DNA from: an uncultured Bacteroides sp.
GTDB lineage: Bacteria > Bacteroidota > Bacteroidia > Bacteroidales > Bacteroidaceae
Length of the DNA: 64,000 bases
Direction: 5' to 3'
NCBI GenBank assembly: GCA_900766195.1
Contig: CAAFUN010000003.1
Coordinates: forward strand, 1 to 64,000
A program made the position numbers and the translations under genes. Shown piece by piece: positions 17,444 through 26,624 of this stretch (position 1 is the stretch's first letter; the number at the start of each line of letters is the position of its first letter). The notes under the pieces were generated by a model. It ran no database searches, was not told the origin of the DNA, and saw only the letters and a program-made list of their open reading frames with translations.

Positions 17444-17501
17444 TTTCTTAAAATAATTAGTCCGTTACAGTAATTTGCAACGGACTAATTATTTTAAGAA
17501 A
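17444..17501. terminator. Bidirectional terminator between upp and korB
   Basis: A perfect 23-bp stem (17444-17466 with 17479-17501) has a 12-nt loop. Its AT-rich base gives a T-rich tail in either direction. Confidence 0.8.
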
Positions 17502-17544
17502 TATCAAATATAAATCCACTATTTCAAAAATGTGGAATATTTAA

Positions 17545-18549
17545 TCATTCAACAACCCAAGTATCATTGGTGGCCAGTAATTCCTGGAAATTGTGGTATT
17601 TCTTTTTTGAAGTCACTTCTTCAATTTGTTCTGCTATTGCACTATCATAAGTAGGCGCTTCTACATCGCGAATAACTCCCAAAGCTATAGGAAAATCCGG
17701 ACCTTCCATTAACGCAAGTTTCAACTGCAGAGTATTATCAAGACAGTGGGCATCATGCACTAATATATCTTTTTCAGTTATTCCATCTTCGCCTAGCTTT
17801 ACAACCTTCAATCCGAAACCTTCCTGCATTAACCCAAACTCCTTGTTCTCACCAAACAACATAGGCTTTCCTTGTTCAAGGTAAATAGCATTCTTGCTAC
17901 GTCCCTCCTTATTATATACAGAGTTATAAGCTTTATCATTGAAAATAACGCAATCTTGCAAAATTTCACAAACAGTAGTACCTTTGTGAATAGAAGCTGC
18001 CCGGATAACTTCCAATATTCCGGGACTGTCAGTAGCCACTGCACGAGCAAAGAAACGCCCTCTAGCCCCAAAGCAAAGTTCAGCAGGATGGAAAGGATCT
18101 TCAACAGTGCCATAAGGCGATGACTTACTCACAAACCCACGAGGAGAAGTAGGAGAATACTGACCTTTGGTCAACCCATAAATTTTATTATTCAGCAGAA
18201 TAATATTAATATCCACATTACGGCGAACAGCATGGATAAAGTGATTACCTCCGATAGCCAGTCCATCACCATCACCCGATATCTGCCAAACTGATAATTT
18301 TGGATTAACAACTTTACACCCCGTAGAAATGGCTGCTGCACGACCGTGAATGGTCTGCATAGCATATGTGTTCATATAATAAGGCAAACGACTAGAACAT
18401 CCGATACCGGATATTACGGCAGTCTCCCAAGGAGCTACTCCTATTTCTGCCAAAGCTTTATGAAGTGAAGCCAGAAAAAAGTGGTCACCACAACCCGGGC
18501 ACCAGCGAGGCTGTCCTTTTTTAAAATCTTTTGCTGTATATTCGTTCAT
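17545..18549 (-). CDS. korB: 2-oxoacid:ferredoxin oxidoreductase, beta subunit (2-oxoglutarate type)
   Basis: This 334-residue thiamine-diphosphate subunit pairs with KorA to convert 2-oxoglutarate (or a related 2-oxoacid) + CoA to the acyl-CoA, reducing ferredoxin. TPP-binding motifs are visible: WCPGCGDHFFLASLHKAL near the N-terminus, GIGCSSR, and the GDGDGLAIGGNHFIHAVRRN...NNKIYGLTKGQYSPTS region that binds Mg-diphosphate. There is no ferredoxin-like 4Fe-4S domain, as is usual for the two-subunit enzymes. The gap to korA is 23 bp, so the two form an operon. Confidence 0.93.
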   Translation of the reverse strand: MNEYTAKDFKKGQPRWCPGCGDHFFLASLHKALAEIGVAPWETAVISGIGCSSRLPYYMNTYAMQTIHGRAAAISTGCKVVNPKLSVWQISGDGDGLAIGGNHFIHAVRRNVDINIILLNNKIYGLTKGQYSPTSPRGFVSKSSPYGTVEDPFHPAELCFGARGRFFARAVATDSPGILEVIRAASIHKGTTVCEILQDCVIFNDKAYNSVYNKEGRSKNAIYLEQGKPMLFGENKEFGLMQEGFGLKVVKLGEDGITEKDILVHDAHCLDNTLQLKLALMEGPDFPIALGVIRDVEAPTYDSAIAEQIEEVTSKKKYHNFQELLATNDTWVVE

Positions 18550-18572
18550 TTCATTCTTTTTTTACGGAGTTA

Positions 18573-20420
18573 TTATTGATTTAAAATCTCGGTAAAAGCA
18601 GCAACAAGTTCACACACTACAAATGGCTGCCCTTTTACTTCATTAAATTGATATGGAGTAAAGTTATCTACTTTCATACGCAAATACCCGGCAAACTGTC
18701 CGAGATTTTGCTCGGCAACAACAACTTTCTTATATTTTTTCAATACCTCAACTGTATTTTTTGGTAGAGGATTAATATAAGAAAAATGTGCCAAAGCTAC
18801 TTTTTTCCCTTGCATATTTAATTCCTCCAACGCAGAGCGCAAATGTCCATAAGTTCCGCCAAAACCTACAATCAGAAGATCTGCATCATCTTTACAACCT
18901 TCAACGATTACGTCCGGAACCGGAATCTTAGCAACCTTCTCCGCACGTAAACGGCACATTAAGTCATGATTTTCCGGATCGGTAGAAATAGCCCCTGTTA
19001 CGCTGTCTTTTTCCAAACCGCCCAAGATATGAGAATAGCCTTCTTGACCTGGGATAGCCCAATAACGGACCTGAGTCTCAGGATTACGCTTATACGGAGT
19101 ATAATTATCTTTCATATCAGACGTAACATATTGCGGACGGATATCAGGATAATTATTAATATCCGGTAGTTTCCAAGCAGCAGAGCCATTAGCGACAAAA
19201 GCATCTGTAAGCAAAACGACGGGAGTCATATGTTCAAGAGCTATTTTACATGCTACATAAGCTGAATCAAAACAATTCGTAGGCGATGTAGCAGCAATAA
19301 CCGGCATAGGACTTTCGCCATTACGCCCATACAACACTTGCAGTAAATCCGTTTGCTCGGATTTAGTAGGCAGTCCGGTAGAAGGACCACCACGCTGAAC
19401 ATCCAAAACCACAAGTGGAAGTTCTGTCATCACAGCCAAGTTCATAGCCTCCGACTTCAAACATATACCCGGGCCAGACGTTGAAGTCACAGCAAGAGCT
19501 CCGGCAAAAGATGCACCAATAGAAGTGGCACAACCCGATATTTCATCCTCACATTGAACTGTAATAACGCCCAATGATTTGTGTTTAGACAACTCATGCA
19601 AGACATCTGTAGCAGGAGTGATAGGATAGGAACCCAAGAACAAGTGTAACCCGGCTTTTTCGGCAGCTGCAATAAAGCCATATGCTGTAGCTTTATTGCC
19701 AGTGATATCCATATAGGTACCTGGACTTTTTATCTTGCTTTCAACACGGTATGTATTAGACACAGAAGCATGTGTATTATGACCGTAATCATATCCCGCA
19801 CGAAGAACTTTTTTATTGGCTTCTGCTATCTCCGGTTTCTTAGCAAACTTTTTCTCCAGAAACTCTTCTGCTAATTTCAAGTCACGGTTAAACAACCAGC
19901 AAACCAAGCCTACAGCAAACATATTGCGACATTTTAGCATCGCTTTATTATCCATTCCCGTATCTGCCAGGCAATCCTTTACCATCTGAGAGATTGGTGC
20001 AGCAATAACTTCTTGCTTAATGCCCATCTCTTCTATAGGATTATCAGTTCTGAAAGCAGCTTTCTGAAGATCGGAAGGCTGAAAACTATCAGTATCCAAA
20101 ATAATACAAGCTGTCGGTTTAGCAAATTTATATTGGGTTCTTAAAGCAGCGGCATTCATTGCTACCAATACATCACATTTATCTCCCGGTGTGAACACTT
20201 TAACAGCTCCTATATGAACCTGAAAGCCTGAGACTCCCGTTAGTGAACCTTGCGGAGCCCGAATATCCGCAGGATAATCGGGGAATGTACTAATGTCATT
20301 GCCTACTGTAGCCGATACCGCCGAGAAGATATTACCTGCGAGTTGCATTCCATCACCGGAATCTCCGGAGAAACGTACTACAACACGCTCCAATTCTTTG
20401 ACCATCATGTCGTTTGCCAT
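18573..20420 (-). CDS. korA: 2-oxoacid:ferredoxin oxidoreductase, fused gamma-alpha subunit
   Basis: The 615-residue protein combines an N-terminal gamma domain (about 10-190; VVRFSGDSGDGMQLAGNIFS and FPDYPADIRAPQGSLTGVSGFQV) with the pyrimidine-binding alpha domain (about 225-480; GSYPITPATDVLHELSKH, CEDEISGCATSIGASFAGA, TSTSGPGICLKSEAMNLAV). A C-terminal transketolase-C-like domain (about 495-610) follows. This gamma-alpha fusion is normal for Bacteroidota KorA and supplies 2-oxoglutarate oxidation in the partial reductive TCA branch of anaerobes. It is upstream of korB in the same operon. Specificity for 2-oxoglutarate over other 2-oxoacids is inferred from family resemblance. Confidence 0.93.
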   Translation of the reverse strand: MANDMMVKELERVVVRFSGDSGDGMQLAGNIFSAVSATVGNDISTFPDYPADIRAPQGSLTGVSGFQVHIGAVKVFTPGDKCDVLVAMNAAALRTQYKFAKPTACIILDTDSFQPSDLQKAAFRTDNPIEEMGIKQEVIAAPISQMVKDCLADTGMDNKAMLKCRNMFAVGLVCWLFNRDLKLAEEFLEKKFAKKPEIAEANKKVLRAGYDYGHNTHASVSNTYRVESKIKSPGTYMDITGNKATAYGFIAAAEKAGLHLFLGSYPITPATDVLHELSKHKSLGVITVQCEDEISGCATSIGASFAGALAVTSTSGPGICLKSEAMNLAVMTELPLVVLDVQRGGPSTGLPTKSEQTDLLQVLYGRNGESPMPVIAATSPTNCFDSAYVACKIALEHMTPVVLLTDAFVANGSAAWKLPDINNYPDIRPQYVTSDMKDNYTPYKRNPETQVRYWAIPGQEGYSHILGGLEKDSVTGAISTDPENHDLMCRLRAEKVAKIPVPDVIVEGCKDDADLLIVGFGGTYGHLRSALEELNMQGKKVALAHFSYINPLPKNTVEVLKKYKKVVVAEQNLGQFAGYLRMKVDNFTPYQFNEVKGQPFVVCELVAAFTEILNQ

Positions 20421-20527
20421 AATTCGTAAATTATTTCGAGTTATTACACTTTCTAAGGTATGCCAGCAAATTTCGTAAAGTTAATCGGATTAACAAAGCT
20501 TTTTTTCGGAAAATAAGGAGAATACAT

Positions 20528-20535
20528 TATCTTTG
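20528..20535 (+). promoter_or_regulatory. -7 box upstream of the candidate small RNA
   Basis: TATCTTTG followed by GC, the commonest Bacteroidota -7 form. The -33 position holds only TTCG. Transcription would begin near 20539. Confidence 0.45.
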
Positions 20536-20538
20536 CAC

Positions 20539-20634
20539 CCGCTAACGATATTAGTCATGTAGTCTAACAGATAAAACAGAAGTTTTCTTAACGTATGTAC
20601 TATCTGAACTACAACTATGAAACTAATATTTTTG
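20539..20634 (+). ncRNA. Candidate structured small RNA upstream of tRNA-Arg
   Basis: Directly after a consensus -7 box the sequence can fold into one long interrupted hairpin. ATATTAGT (20548-20555) pairs with ACTAATAT (20622-20629). CAT (20556-20558) pairs with ATG (20617-20619), and GTAGT (20559-20563) pairs with ACTAC (20608-20612). CAGATA (20568-20573) pairs with TATCTG (20601-20606), and AAAC/GTTT closes the tip. Five T residues follow the last arm. No reading frame of note is present. It could be an sRNA of about 95 nt or simply the leader of tRNA-Arg. I do not recognise a known family. Confidence 0.3.
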
Positions 20635-20661
20635 TCTTTAAAATCGCTCTTTATAATTTCG
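20631..20661 (+). promoter_or_regulatory. Likely promoter of tRNA-Arg
   Basis: TTTG (20631-20634), 19-bp spacer, TAATTTCG (20654-20661, one mismatch to TAnnTTTG). It ends 17 bp before the tRNA. Confidence 0.5.
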
Positions 20662-20678
20662 CGTTAAGACGCATATAA

Positions 20679-20750
20679 GGCTCTGTAGTTCAACGGATAG
20701 AACAAGTGTTTCCTAAACATTAGATAGGGGTTCGATTCCCCTCGGAGCTA
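20679..20750 (+). tRNA. tRNA-Arg (anticodon CCT)
   Basis: The acceptor GGCTCTG pairs with CGGAGCT at 20743-20749 (with two wobble pairs). The D-arm is present, and the anticodon stem AGTGT/ACATT surrounds TTCCTAA with CCT at 20712-20714. The T-arm is GGGTTCGATTCCCC. It reads AGG codons. CCA is not encoded. Confidence 0.95.
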
Positions 20751-21066
20751 CTTTAAGCTCATCTTTTATAAAAGATGAGCTTTTTTCTTACTCTACGCTT
20801 ACAGTAAAAGCGGGTATATTTGCAATGAAATATTCTACTGTATGATACTTTTGAAACAGAAATATTATGCTCACAAGAAAAAGTACAAAGCAGCTGTAAT
20901 ATAATAAGGTGAATTCTAATAGTTTGCTGAATAGTAATTTGTAGATTATCATCTTCTATTAGCAACAATATAATTATGTTAAAAACATAGTTTTTAATAG
21001 CAAATCTATTAGTATTGCAAATAATACAAGTAATTTAGCATTGCTTAAAGTATACGAATGCCATAG
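20751..21066. other. Intergenic region upstream of the hybrid regulator
   Basis: This 316-bp gap holds the tRNA terminator and two -7-like boxes for the hybrid regulator (TATATTTG at 20815-20822, TACTTTTG at 20846-20853), which would give a leader of more than 200 nt. No gene seen. Confidence 0.4.
20755..20787 (+). terminator. Terminator of tRNA-Arg
   Basis: AAGCTCATCTTT pairs with AAAGATGAGCTT across a very short loop, followed by TTTTTTC. Confidence 0.85.
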
Positions 21067-24000
21067 ATGAAAAACATTGGAGCTTATTTATTGAAAACAA
21101 TGAGAAATTCAATTGCCATATTTCTTTTAGTTCTATTATGCTCTTCGGCTGCTTATGCCTCAAAGGTCAAATTTTATACTATTGAAAATAGAGAAGGTGT
21201 ATCTTTCAGAGAGGTTTTATCTTTATGTAAAGATCGCGAAGGATTTATTTGGGCCGGTGCAAAATCAGGAATTATCAGAGTCTCAGAAAAACATGCTCAT
21301 TTCTACAAGTCTCCATATAATACAACCGATTATGTTTCAGTGAAGCTTGCAATTAATAATGCAAATCTATACTCCTACACCAATACAGGCTACATTGCCA
21401 AATATAATAACATAAGAGATCGTTTCGACGCTTTTTTAAACTTACGAGCATTGACCAAGAATGATCAATTGCTAGTAAAGCAGATCGTTGTTGACAATAG
21501 AAATGTACTATGGCTTGCAACATCCGCCGGATTATATAAATACGATAAAAGGCTCATTTTGGTAGACGAAAAGGCGTATGGAGTTGATTTCGTTGCTCTA
21601 TACAATGAAACCTCTATATTTTATTCTTCTTTTGAAGGACTTTACCTGATAAATTCAACTAACGGGAAGAAAAGGACGATATACGCAAACAAGGATCTTC
21701 GTTATCAAGTCACCGCTTTTAACTACAACCCCCAATTAAAAAAGATGTGGCTGGGAACAAACTCAAAAGGACTGATCTGTTATGATGAGGACACTAAACA
21801 TTTAGAGCAATTTCCTCCTTCGGTAATTCCGCAACAAGCTATTTTAGCCATTGCCAGCTATAAAGGCAATACATTACTGATTGGTATTGACGGGCAAGGC
21901 ATTTGGTCATTCGATGAAAAGAGAAAAGAAGTAACCTCTGTATTCAGAGAAGATTTAGATGATCCGTACTCACTTAAAGGCGATGGAGTTTATGACATTT
22001 TATGTGAAGATAAAAGGACATGGGTTGGCACCTATACAGGAGGAATTTCATATTTTGAAACTGAAAGCCCTGCTATCAATCAGATTAGTTACCATCCCAA
22101 CAACCCCAATAGTCTGGCAAACAATCATGTAAACAAGATATTTGAAGACAGGAGTGGGATTTTATGGTTTGCAACCAATAATGGTTTGAGCCGATGGGAT
22201 ACAAAAACAAACCGCTGGAGTAATTACTACAAAGATTCGAAAAACCAGTCCAAGGTATTTTTTGCATTAAGCCAAGATCAGCAGGGAAATATTTGGGCCG
22301 GTAGCTTTTCATCGGGAGTATATGTATTGGATTCCAAAACAGGTAAAGAGCTGAATCATTATTATTCTGAACTACATATTCCTAATTATAACAATGACGA
22401 TATATTAGATTTATTTACAGATAGTGAAGGAGATATATGGATTGGCGGCAATCAACAATTAACATGTTACTTTACCAAAGAAAAGAAATTTCGAAATTAT
22501 GGAATACAACCCGTGAATTCTTTTGCGGAACTTGCTAAAGGGAAGGTATTATTGACCACATCCCGGGGATTAGTACTACTCGACAAAAAAACGGGAAAAG
22601 TAAATCACCTAATCACCGGTACACTTACGCAGGACATATTGGTAATAGGAAACCAAATATGGGTTGCCACATCCGGAAACGGACTGATTAAGTATGATCT
22701 TCTGAAAAAAGCAACCAAACAATTTACTACAACATCCGGACTACCGTCCAATTATGTAAATTGCATTGTTAGAAAAGGCAACTACATTTGGATAGGAACG
22801 GAATTAGGGCTTTGCCGGGTGAATATCAAAACTGATAGTATTGATGCATATACCTCGAACCGCATCTTATCAAGTACCTCTTTTAATGTTAACGCCTCCA
22901 CGCTTTTACAAAATGGCAATATTGCAATGGGGGCGGATAATGGAGCCTTAATTTTTAACCCTGACTTGATACGTGAAGAAATACCTCAAGGAAATATCTA
23001 TTTCCAAAATATACTAGTATCAGGCTATTCCATCCGCGAAAACGAAAAACTTCGTCCGTACGTACCTATCAACCAACTGAAAAAGCTCAAGCTCAATTAT
23101 AACCAAAATAATTTTTCATTAGAATTAATACCTATTGGTACTTCTACAGATAAAACAAAATTTTCTTGGAAGTTAGAAGGAGTAGATGAAAATTGGAGTC
23201 AGCCATCTGATGTTGAATATATAACTTACCCAAACCTCCCAAGCGGAACGTTTGAACTTAAAATTAGAATGTACAATAGCGCTATTTCACAGATTATTAG
23301 TGAACGGACTCTTGAAATTCAAATAATTCCTCCGTTTTGGTCTACTTGGTGGTTTATAGGACTCTTAAGCCTTTTTTCTATTGGATTGCTTTTTATCATT
23401 TTCAAAATTTATAATGCCCGTATCCAGCAGCGATACGCAAAAGAAAAATTGCGTTCCTTCACGAATACTTCTCATGAGATACGTACTTCGTTAACACTGG
23501 TAAAAGCACCTATAGAAGAACTGAATAAATCGCCGGAATTATCGGATAAATCGCGCTACTACCTAAATCTCGCCACTGAACAGACCTCCAAACTTAATAG
23601 AGTGGCAGATCAGTTGTTAGATTTGCAGAAAATGGATGCCAGAAAAGAAGTCTTATCACTATCCATGTATGATATTGTAGACGTTGTAAAACAAAGAATA
23701 GATATAGCGAAAGCATCAGCCTTTAAAAGAGGTCTTAAAATTAATTTTACTTCTGATGCAGAATCATATTTCTCGGCCATTGACAAAATAAAGATAGAAA
23801 AGGCTGTTGACAATTTGATTTCCAATGCAATAAAATATTCGTATGAGAACAACGAAATCTTTATACGACTGAGATGCCCTTCTAACCAATGGATATTGGA
23901 CGTTCAGGATTTCGGTATAGGAATTCCTGAAAAGGGAAAGGCTAAGTTATTTAAAGAATTTTACAGGAGTGACAATGCAATAAATTCAGCAGTCACCGGC

Positions 24001-24975
24001 TCAGGCATTGGATTACTTTTGGTGAAAAACTATGCGGAGATGCATGGTGGAAAAGTTTCATATATAAGTAAGAATAACGAAGGATCAATATTTTCTATTG
24101 TGATTCCATATAAAAAGGAGTCAGTAGCTGATAATAATTCGGAAGTATCAACGATGAAATATGATCCAACCCTACCGACTGTCACCAACTTAATACTTAC
24201 AGACGCTAATGATACTCTACCAGACGGCAAGCCGAACCTGCTATTCGTAGAAGACAACGAAGAACTTCAAAAATTTCTTCAAGTTGTCTTTAAAGATGAT
24301 TATCATATATCAATTGCGGCTGATGGCATTGAAGCCTGGCAAATGATAGAGCAACAACAGCCGGACTTAGTCATCAGTGATATCATGATGCCTAATATGA
24401 ATGGGGTCGAATTGTGCAAATTGATAAAATCAACTTTTGCCACGGCTCATATCCCGGTTATTTTGCTTACAGCTCTCATCGATAAATCTAAAGAACGAGA
24501 AGCCTTGGGTTTGGGGGCAGATGACTATATTACAAAACCATTTGATATATCCATATTACAAAGTCGTATAGAATCGATTATCACAAACAGAAAAATCGTA
24601 CGTGAGAAAGCGATGCATTTCACTGAAAATAAAGATAGCGGAAACGCCATTGTTAACAATAAGCTAAACGACCAATTTATACGGAAAGCCTTGGATGTGG
24701 TGAATGCTAATATGGAAAAAACTGATTTTGGTAAAGAAGCTTTTGCTTCTGAGATGGGCGTTAGTTCTTCCCTCCTATATAAAAAGACGAAAGCACTTAC
24801 GGGGCTTTCTCCTTCTGAATTTATAAAATCTGTACGCATGAGTTATGCCTACAATCTATTACAATCTCATGAGTATTCAGTCACTGAAATCAGTGAGAAG
24901 GTTGGCTTTTCAAATCTGAGCGCTTTTAGCAGAGCATTTAAATTACATAGTGGCAAAAACCCCACAGAGATATAA
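21067..24975 (+). CDS. Hybrid two-component system regulator (HTCS) of the glycoside-hydrolase cluster
   Basis: The 1302-residue protein combines sensor and regulator. A signal peptide (about 1-32) is followed by a periplasmic sensor of two seven-bladed-propeller-type repeat blocks (about 35-660, recurrent GxIWxGT/GLxxYD motifs) and a Y_Y_Y domain (about 690-755). One membrane span (about 758-782) leads to HisKA with His803 in SHEIRTSLTL, then HATPase_c (DNLISNAIKYS, DFGIGIPEKG, GSGIGLLL). The REC domain has Asp1105 in ISDIMMP, and an AraC-type helix-turn-helix follows (about 1200-1302). Such proteins bind an oligosaccharide in the periplasm and activate the neighbouring polysaccharide-utilisation genes. 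The H-box proline is Ser here (RTS for RTP). It sits 305 bp upstream of, and parallel to, eight enzyme genes. Confidence 0.93.
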   Translation: MKNIGAYLLKTMRNSIAIFLLVLLCSSAAYASKVKFYTIENREGVSFREVLSLCKDREGFIWAGAKSGIIRVSEKHAHFYKSPYNTTDYVSVKLAINNANLYSYTNTGYIAKYNNIRDRFDAFLNLRALTKNDQLLVKQIVVDNRNVLWLATSAGLYKYDKRLILVDEKAYGVDFVALYNETSIFYSSFEGLYLINSTNGKKRTIYANKDLRYQVTAFNYNPQLKKMWLGTNSKGLICYDEDTKHLEQFPPSVIPQQAILAIASYKGNTLLIGIDGQGIWSFDEKRKEVTSVFREDLDDPYSLKGDGVYDILCEDKRTWVGTYTGGISYFETESPAINQISYHPNNPNSLANNHVNKIFEDRSGILWFATNNGLSRWDTKTNRWSNYYKDSKNQSKVFFALSQDQQGNIWAGSFSSGVYVLDSKTGKELNHYYSELHIPNYNNDDILDLFTDSEGDIWIGGNQQLTCYFTKEKKFRNYGIQPVNSFAELAKGKVLLTTSRGLVLLDKKTGKVNHLITGTLTQDILVIGNQIWVATSGNGLIKYDLLKKATKQFTTTSGLPSNYVNCIVRKGNYIWIGTELGLCRVNIKTDSIDAYTSNRILSSTSFNVNASTLLQNGNIAMGADNGALIFNPDLIREEIPQGNIYFQNILVSGYSIRENEKLRPYVPINQLKKLKLNYNQNNFSLELIPIGTSTDKTKFSWKLEGVDENWSQPSDVEYITYPNLPSGTFELKIRMYNSAISQIISERTLEIQIIPPFWSTWWFIGLLSLFSIGLLFIIFKIYNARIQQRYAKEKLRSFTNTSHEIRTSLTLVKAPIEELNKSPELSDKSRYYLNLATEQTSKLNRVADQLLDLQKMDARKEVLSLSMYDIVDVVKQRIDIAKASAFKRGLKINFTSDAESYFSAIDKIKIEKAVDNLISNAIKYSYENNEIFIRLRCPSNQWILDVQDFGIGIPEKGKAKLFKEFYRSDNAINSAVTGSGIGLLLVKNYAEMHGGKVSYISKNNEGSIFSIVIPYKKESVADNNSEVSTMKYDPTLPTVTNLILTDANDTLPDGKPNLLFVEDNEELQKFLQVVFKDDYHISIAADGIEAWQMIEQQQPDLVISDIMMPNMNGVELCKLIKSTFATAHIPVILLTALIDKSKEREALGLGADDYITKPFDISILQSRIESIITNRKIVREKAMHFTENKDSGNAIVNNKLNDQFIRKALDVVNANMEKTDFGKEAFASEMGVSSSLLYKKTKALTGLSPSEFIKSVRMSYAYNLLQSHEYSVTEISEKVGFSNLSAFSRAFKLHSGKNPTEI

Positions 24976-25280
24976 CTCAAGCGCCTTTTTATCTGAATAG
25001 GTAAATGAAACATCTGCAAAGATAAGCTGCTCGAGTATCTTATAAGTAAATTTGTAGCCGTTAAAACTTTTTTCAGTTTGCTATATGTTCACAAAGAACT
25101 TCTCTGATTTTATCATCAATAGAATTGTTTTTTGATGATGCTTAATCTACAGAAAATATAAGCTGTACTGGATGCAGCCTATTTAAGATTGTAGTATGAC
25201 AAGCATGAGATATGACATAAAATGAATCTGAAAGTGGAATTATAGTATTATCAACGGACAATTTTATAAAATCAAATAAT
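24976..25280 (+). other. Regulatory region of the glycoside-hydrolase operon
   Basis: This 305-bp gap lies between the hybrid regulator and the first GH43 gene. No gene is visible. A -7-like TAAATTTG lies at 25047-25054 without a good -33 box, as is common for activator-dependent promoters. The binding site of the hybrid regulator should lie here. Confidence 0.4.
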
Positions 25281-26609
25281 ATGAATAAGCTAAAAAGCAC
25301 ATTGGGAGTATTCTCTCTTCTGATTGCTACATCTGCTGTAGCACAACAACCTATTATCCAAACGAAGTATACGGCCGACCCTGCGCCAATGGTCTACAAT
25401 GACACCGTTTTTCTGTACACGACTCATGATGAAGACGATGCGCAAGGATTTAAAATGCAAGACTGGCTGCTCTATACATCTACTGATATGGTGAACTGGA
25501 CAGATAAAGGAGCAGTGGCATCTATTGCAAACTTCTCTTGGGCAAAGAATAAAGACAACGGTGCATGGGCAATGCATGTCATTGAGAGAAACGGGAAGTT
25601 CTACATGTACTGCCCTCTTCACGGAAATGGAATTGGAGTGCTAGTATCAAATACACCATACGGTCCCTTCGTAGACCCTCTAAATAAGCCTCTCGTATGG
25701 CAACAAGAACATTGGTATGATATCGATCCGTCTGTTTTTATTGATGATGACGGACAAGCCTATATGTATTGGGGAAATCCAAATGTGTACTATGTGAAGT
25801 TAAATGAAGATATGATCTCTTTCTCTGGAGATATTCAAAAAATTACAGATCGCCCGGAACACTATCAGGAAGGTCCCTGGGCCTACAAGAGAAACGGGCA
25901 CTATTATTTGGCATTTGCTTCTACTTGTTGTCCCGAAGGAATCGGATATGCAATGAGTGACAAACCAACCGGTCCGTGGAAAACGCAAGGGTATATAATG
26001 AAACCTACCCAACGGACAAGAGGAAATCATCCGGGAATCATAGATTATCACGGTAAATCGTACGTTTTTGGATTAAATTACGATTTAATGCATATTGAGA
26101 TATTCAAACACCATGAACGTCGGTCTGTATCTGTAGCAGAAATGTTCTACAATGCAGACGGAACAATCAAAGAAGTTCCATATTGGACAGAGAATAAAAC
26201 AGAACAAATAAGACCATTTAACCCCTATCGTTGGGTAGAAGCTGAAACGATGGCATGGGGATATGGCTTAAAAACCGAAAAAATGCCTGATGGTAGAATT
26301 TGTGTAAAGAATATCGACACGAATGAATCGCTTCGTGTTAATGGAGTAGATTTCGGGAAAGGTGCCAAAAAGTTTTCTATTTCGGCTGCCTGTGTTTTAG
26401 AAGGAGGATATATTGATATACGCTTAGACAGTCCTGAAGGAAAATTAGTAGGTACTTTAAACGTATTACAATCGGGTGCTATGGACAGATATAAGATTTC
26501 ATCATGCACAATTAAAGATGCTATAGGAAAGCACAATGTGTATTTTTGTTTCAGAAGCAGTGGGCAGAAAAACAATTTATTCTTTTGGGATAGTTGGATG
26601 TTCGAATAA
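25281..26609 (+). CDS. Glycoside hydrolase family 43 with C-terminal CBM6-like domain (copy 1)
   Basis: The protein has 442 residues. A signal peptide (cleavage near ATSAVAQ, about residue 22) leads into a five-bladed-propeller GH43 domain (about 25-310) and a C-terminal beta-sandwich of CBM6 type (about 312-442, opening with RWVEAETMAWG). The three catalytic acidic residues are recognisable: Asp33 (TADPAPMVYN, base), Asp149 (YDIDPSVFID, pKa modulator) and Glu197 (YQEGPW, acid). The family is inverting and usually acts as alpha-L-arabinofuranosidase or beta-xylosidase. It is exported to the periplasm with no lipobox. It is the first gene of the operon; the next start is 15 bp beyond its stop. 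Exact specificity is not decidable here. Confidence 0.9.
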   Translation: MNKLKSTLGVFSLLIATSAVAQQPIIQTKYTADPAPMVYNDTVFLYTTHDEDDAQGFKMQDWLLYTSTDMVNWTDKGAVASIANFSWAKNKDNGAWAMHVIERNGKFYMYCPLHGNGIGVLVSNTPYGPFVDPLNKPLVWQQEHWYDIDPSVFIDDDGQAYMYWGNPNVYYVKLNEDMISFSGDIQKITDRPEHYQEGPWAYKRNGHYYLAFASTCCPEGIGYAMSDKPTGPWKTQGYIMKPTQRTRGNHPGIIDYHGKSYVFGLNYDLMHIEIFKHHERRSVSVAEMFYNADGTIKEVPYWTENKTEQIRPFNPYRWVEAETMAWGYGLKTEKMPDGRICVKNIDTNESLRVNGVDFGKGAKKFSISAACVLEGGYIDIRLDSPEGKLVGTLNVLQSGAMDRYKISSCTIKDAIGKHNVYFCFRSSGQKNNLFFWDSWMFE

Positions 26610-26624
26610 AAACACTTAGATACC

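Noticed and set aside
21048..21057. AAGTATACGA just before the hybrid regulator, same as part of repeat copy 2 at 9398
   Set aside because: A single 10-bp match in AT-rich DNA, not in tandem; likely chance.
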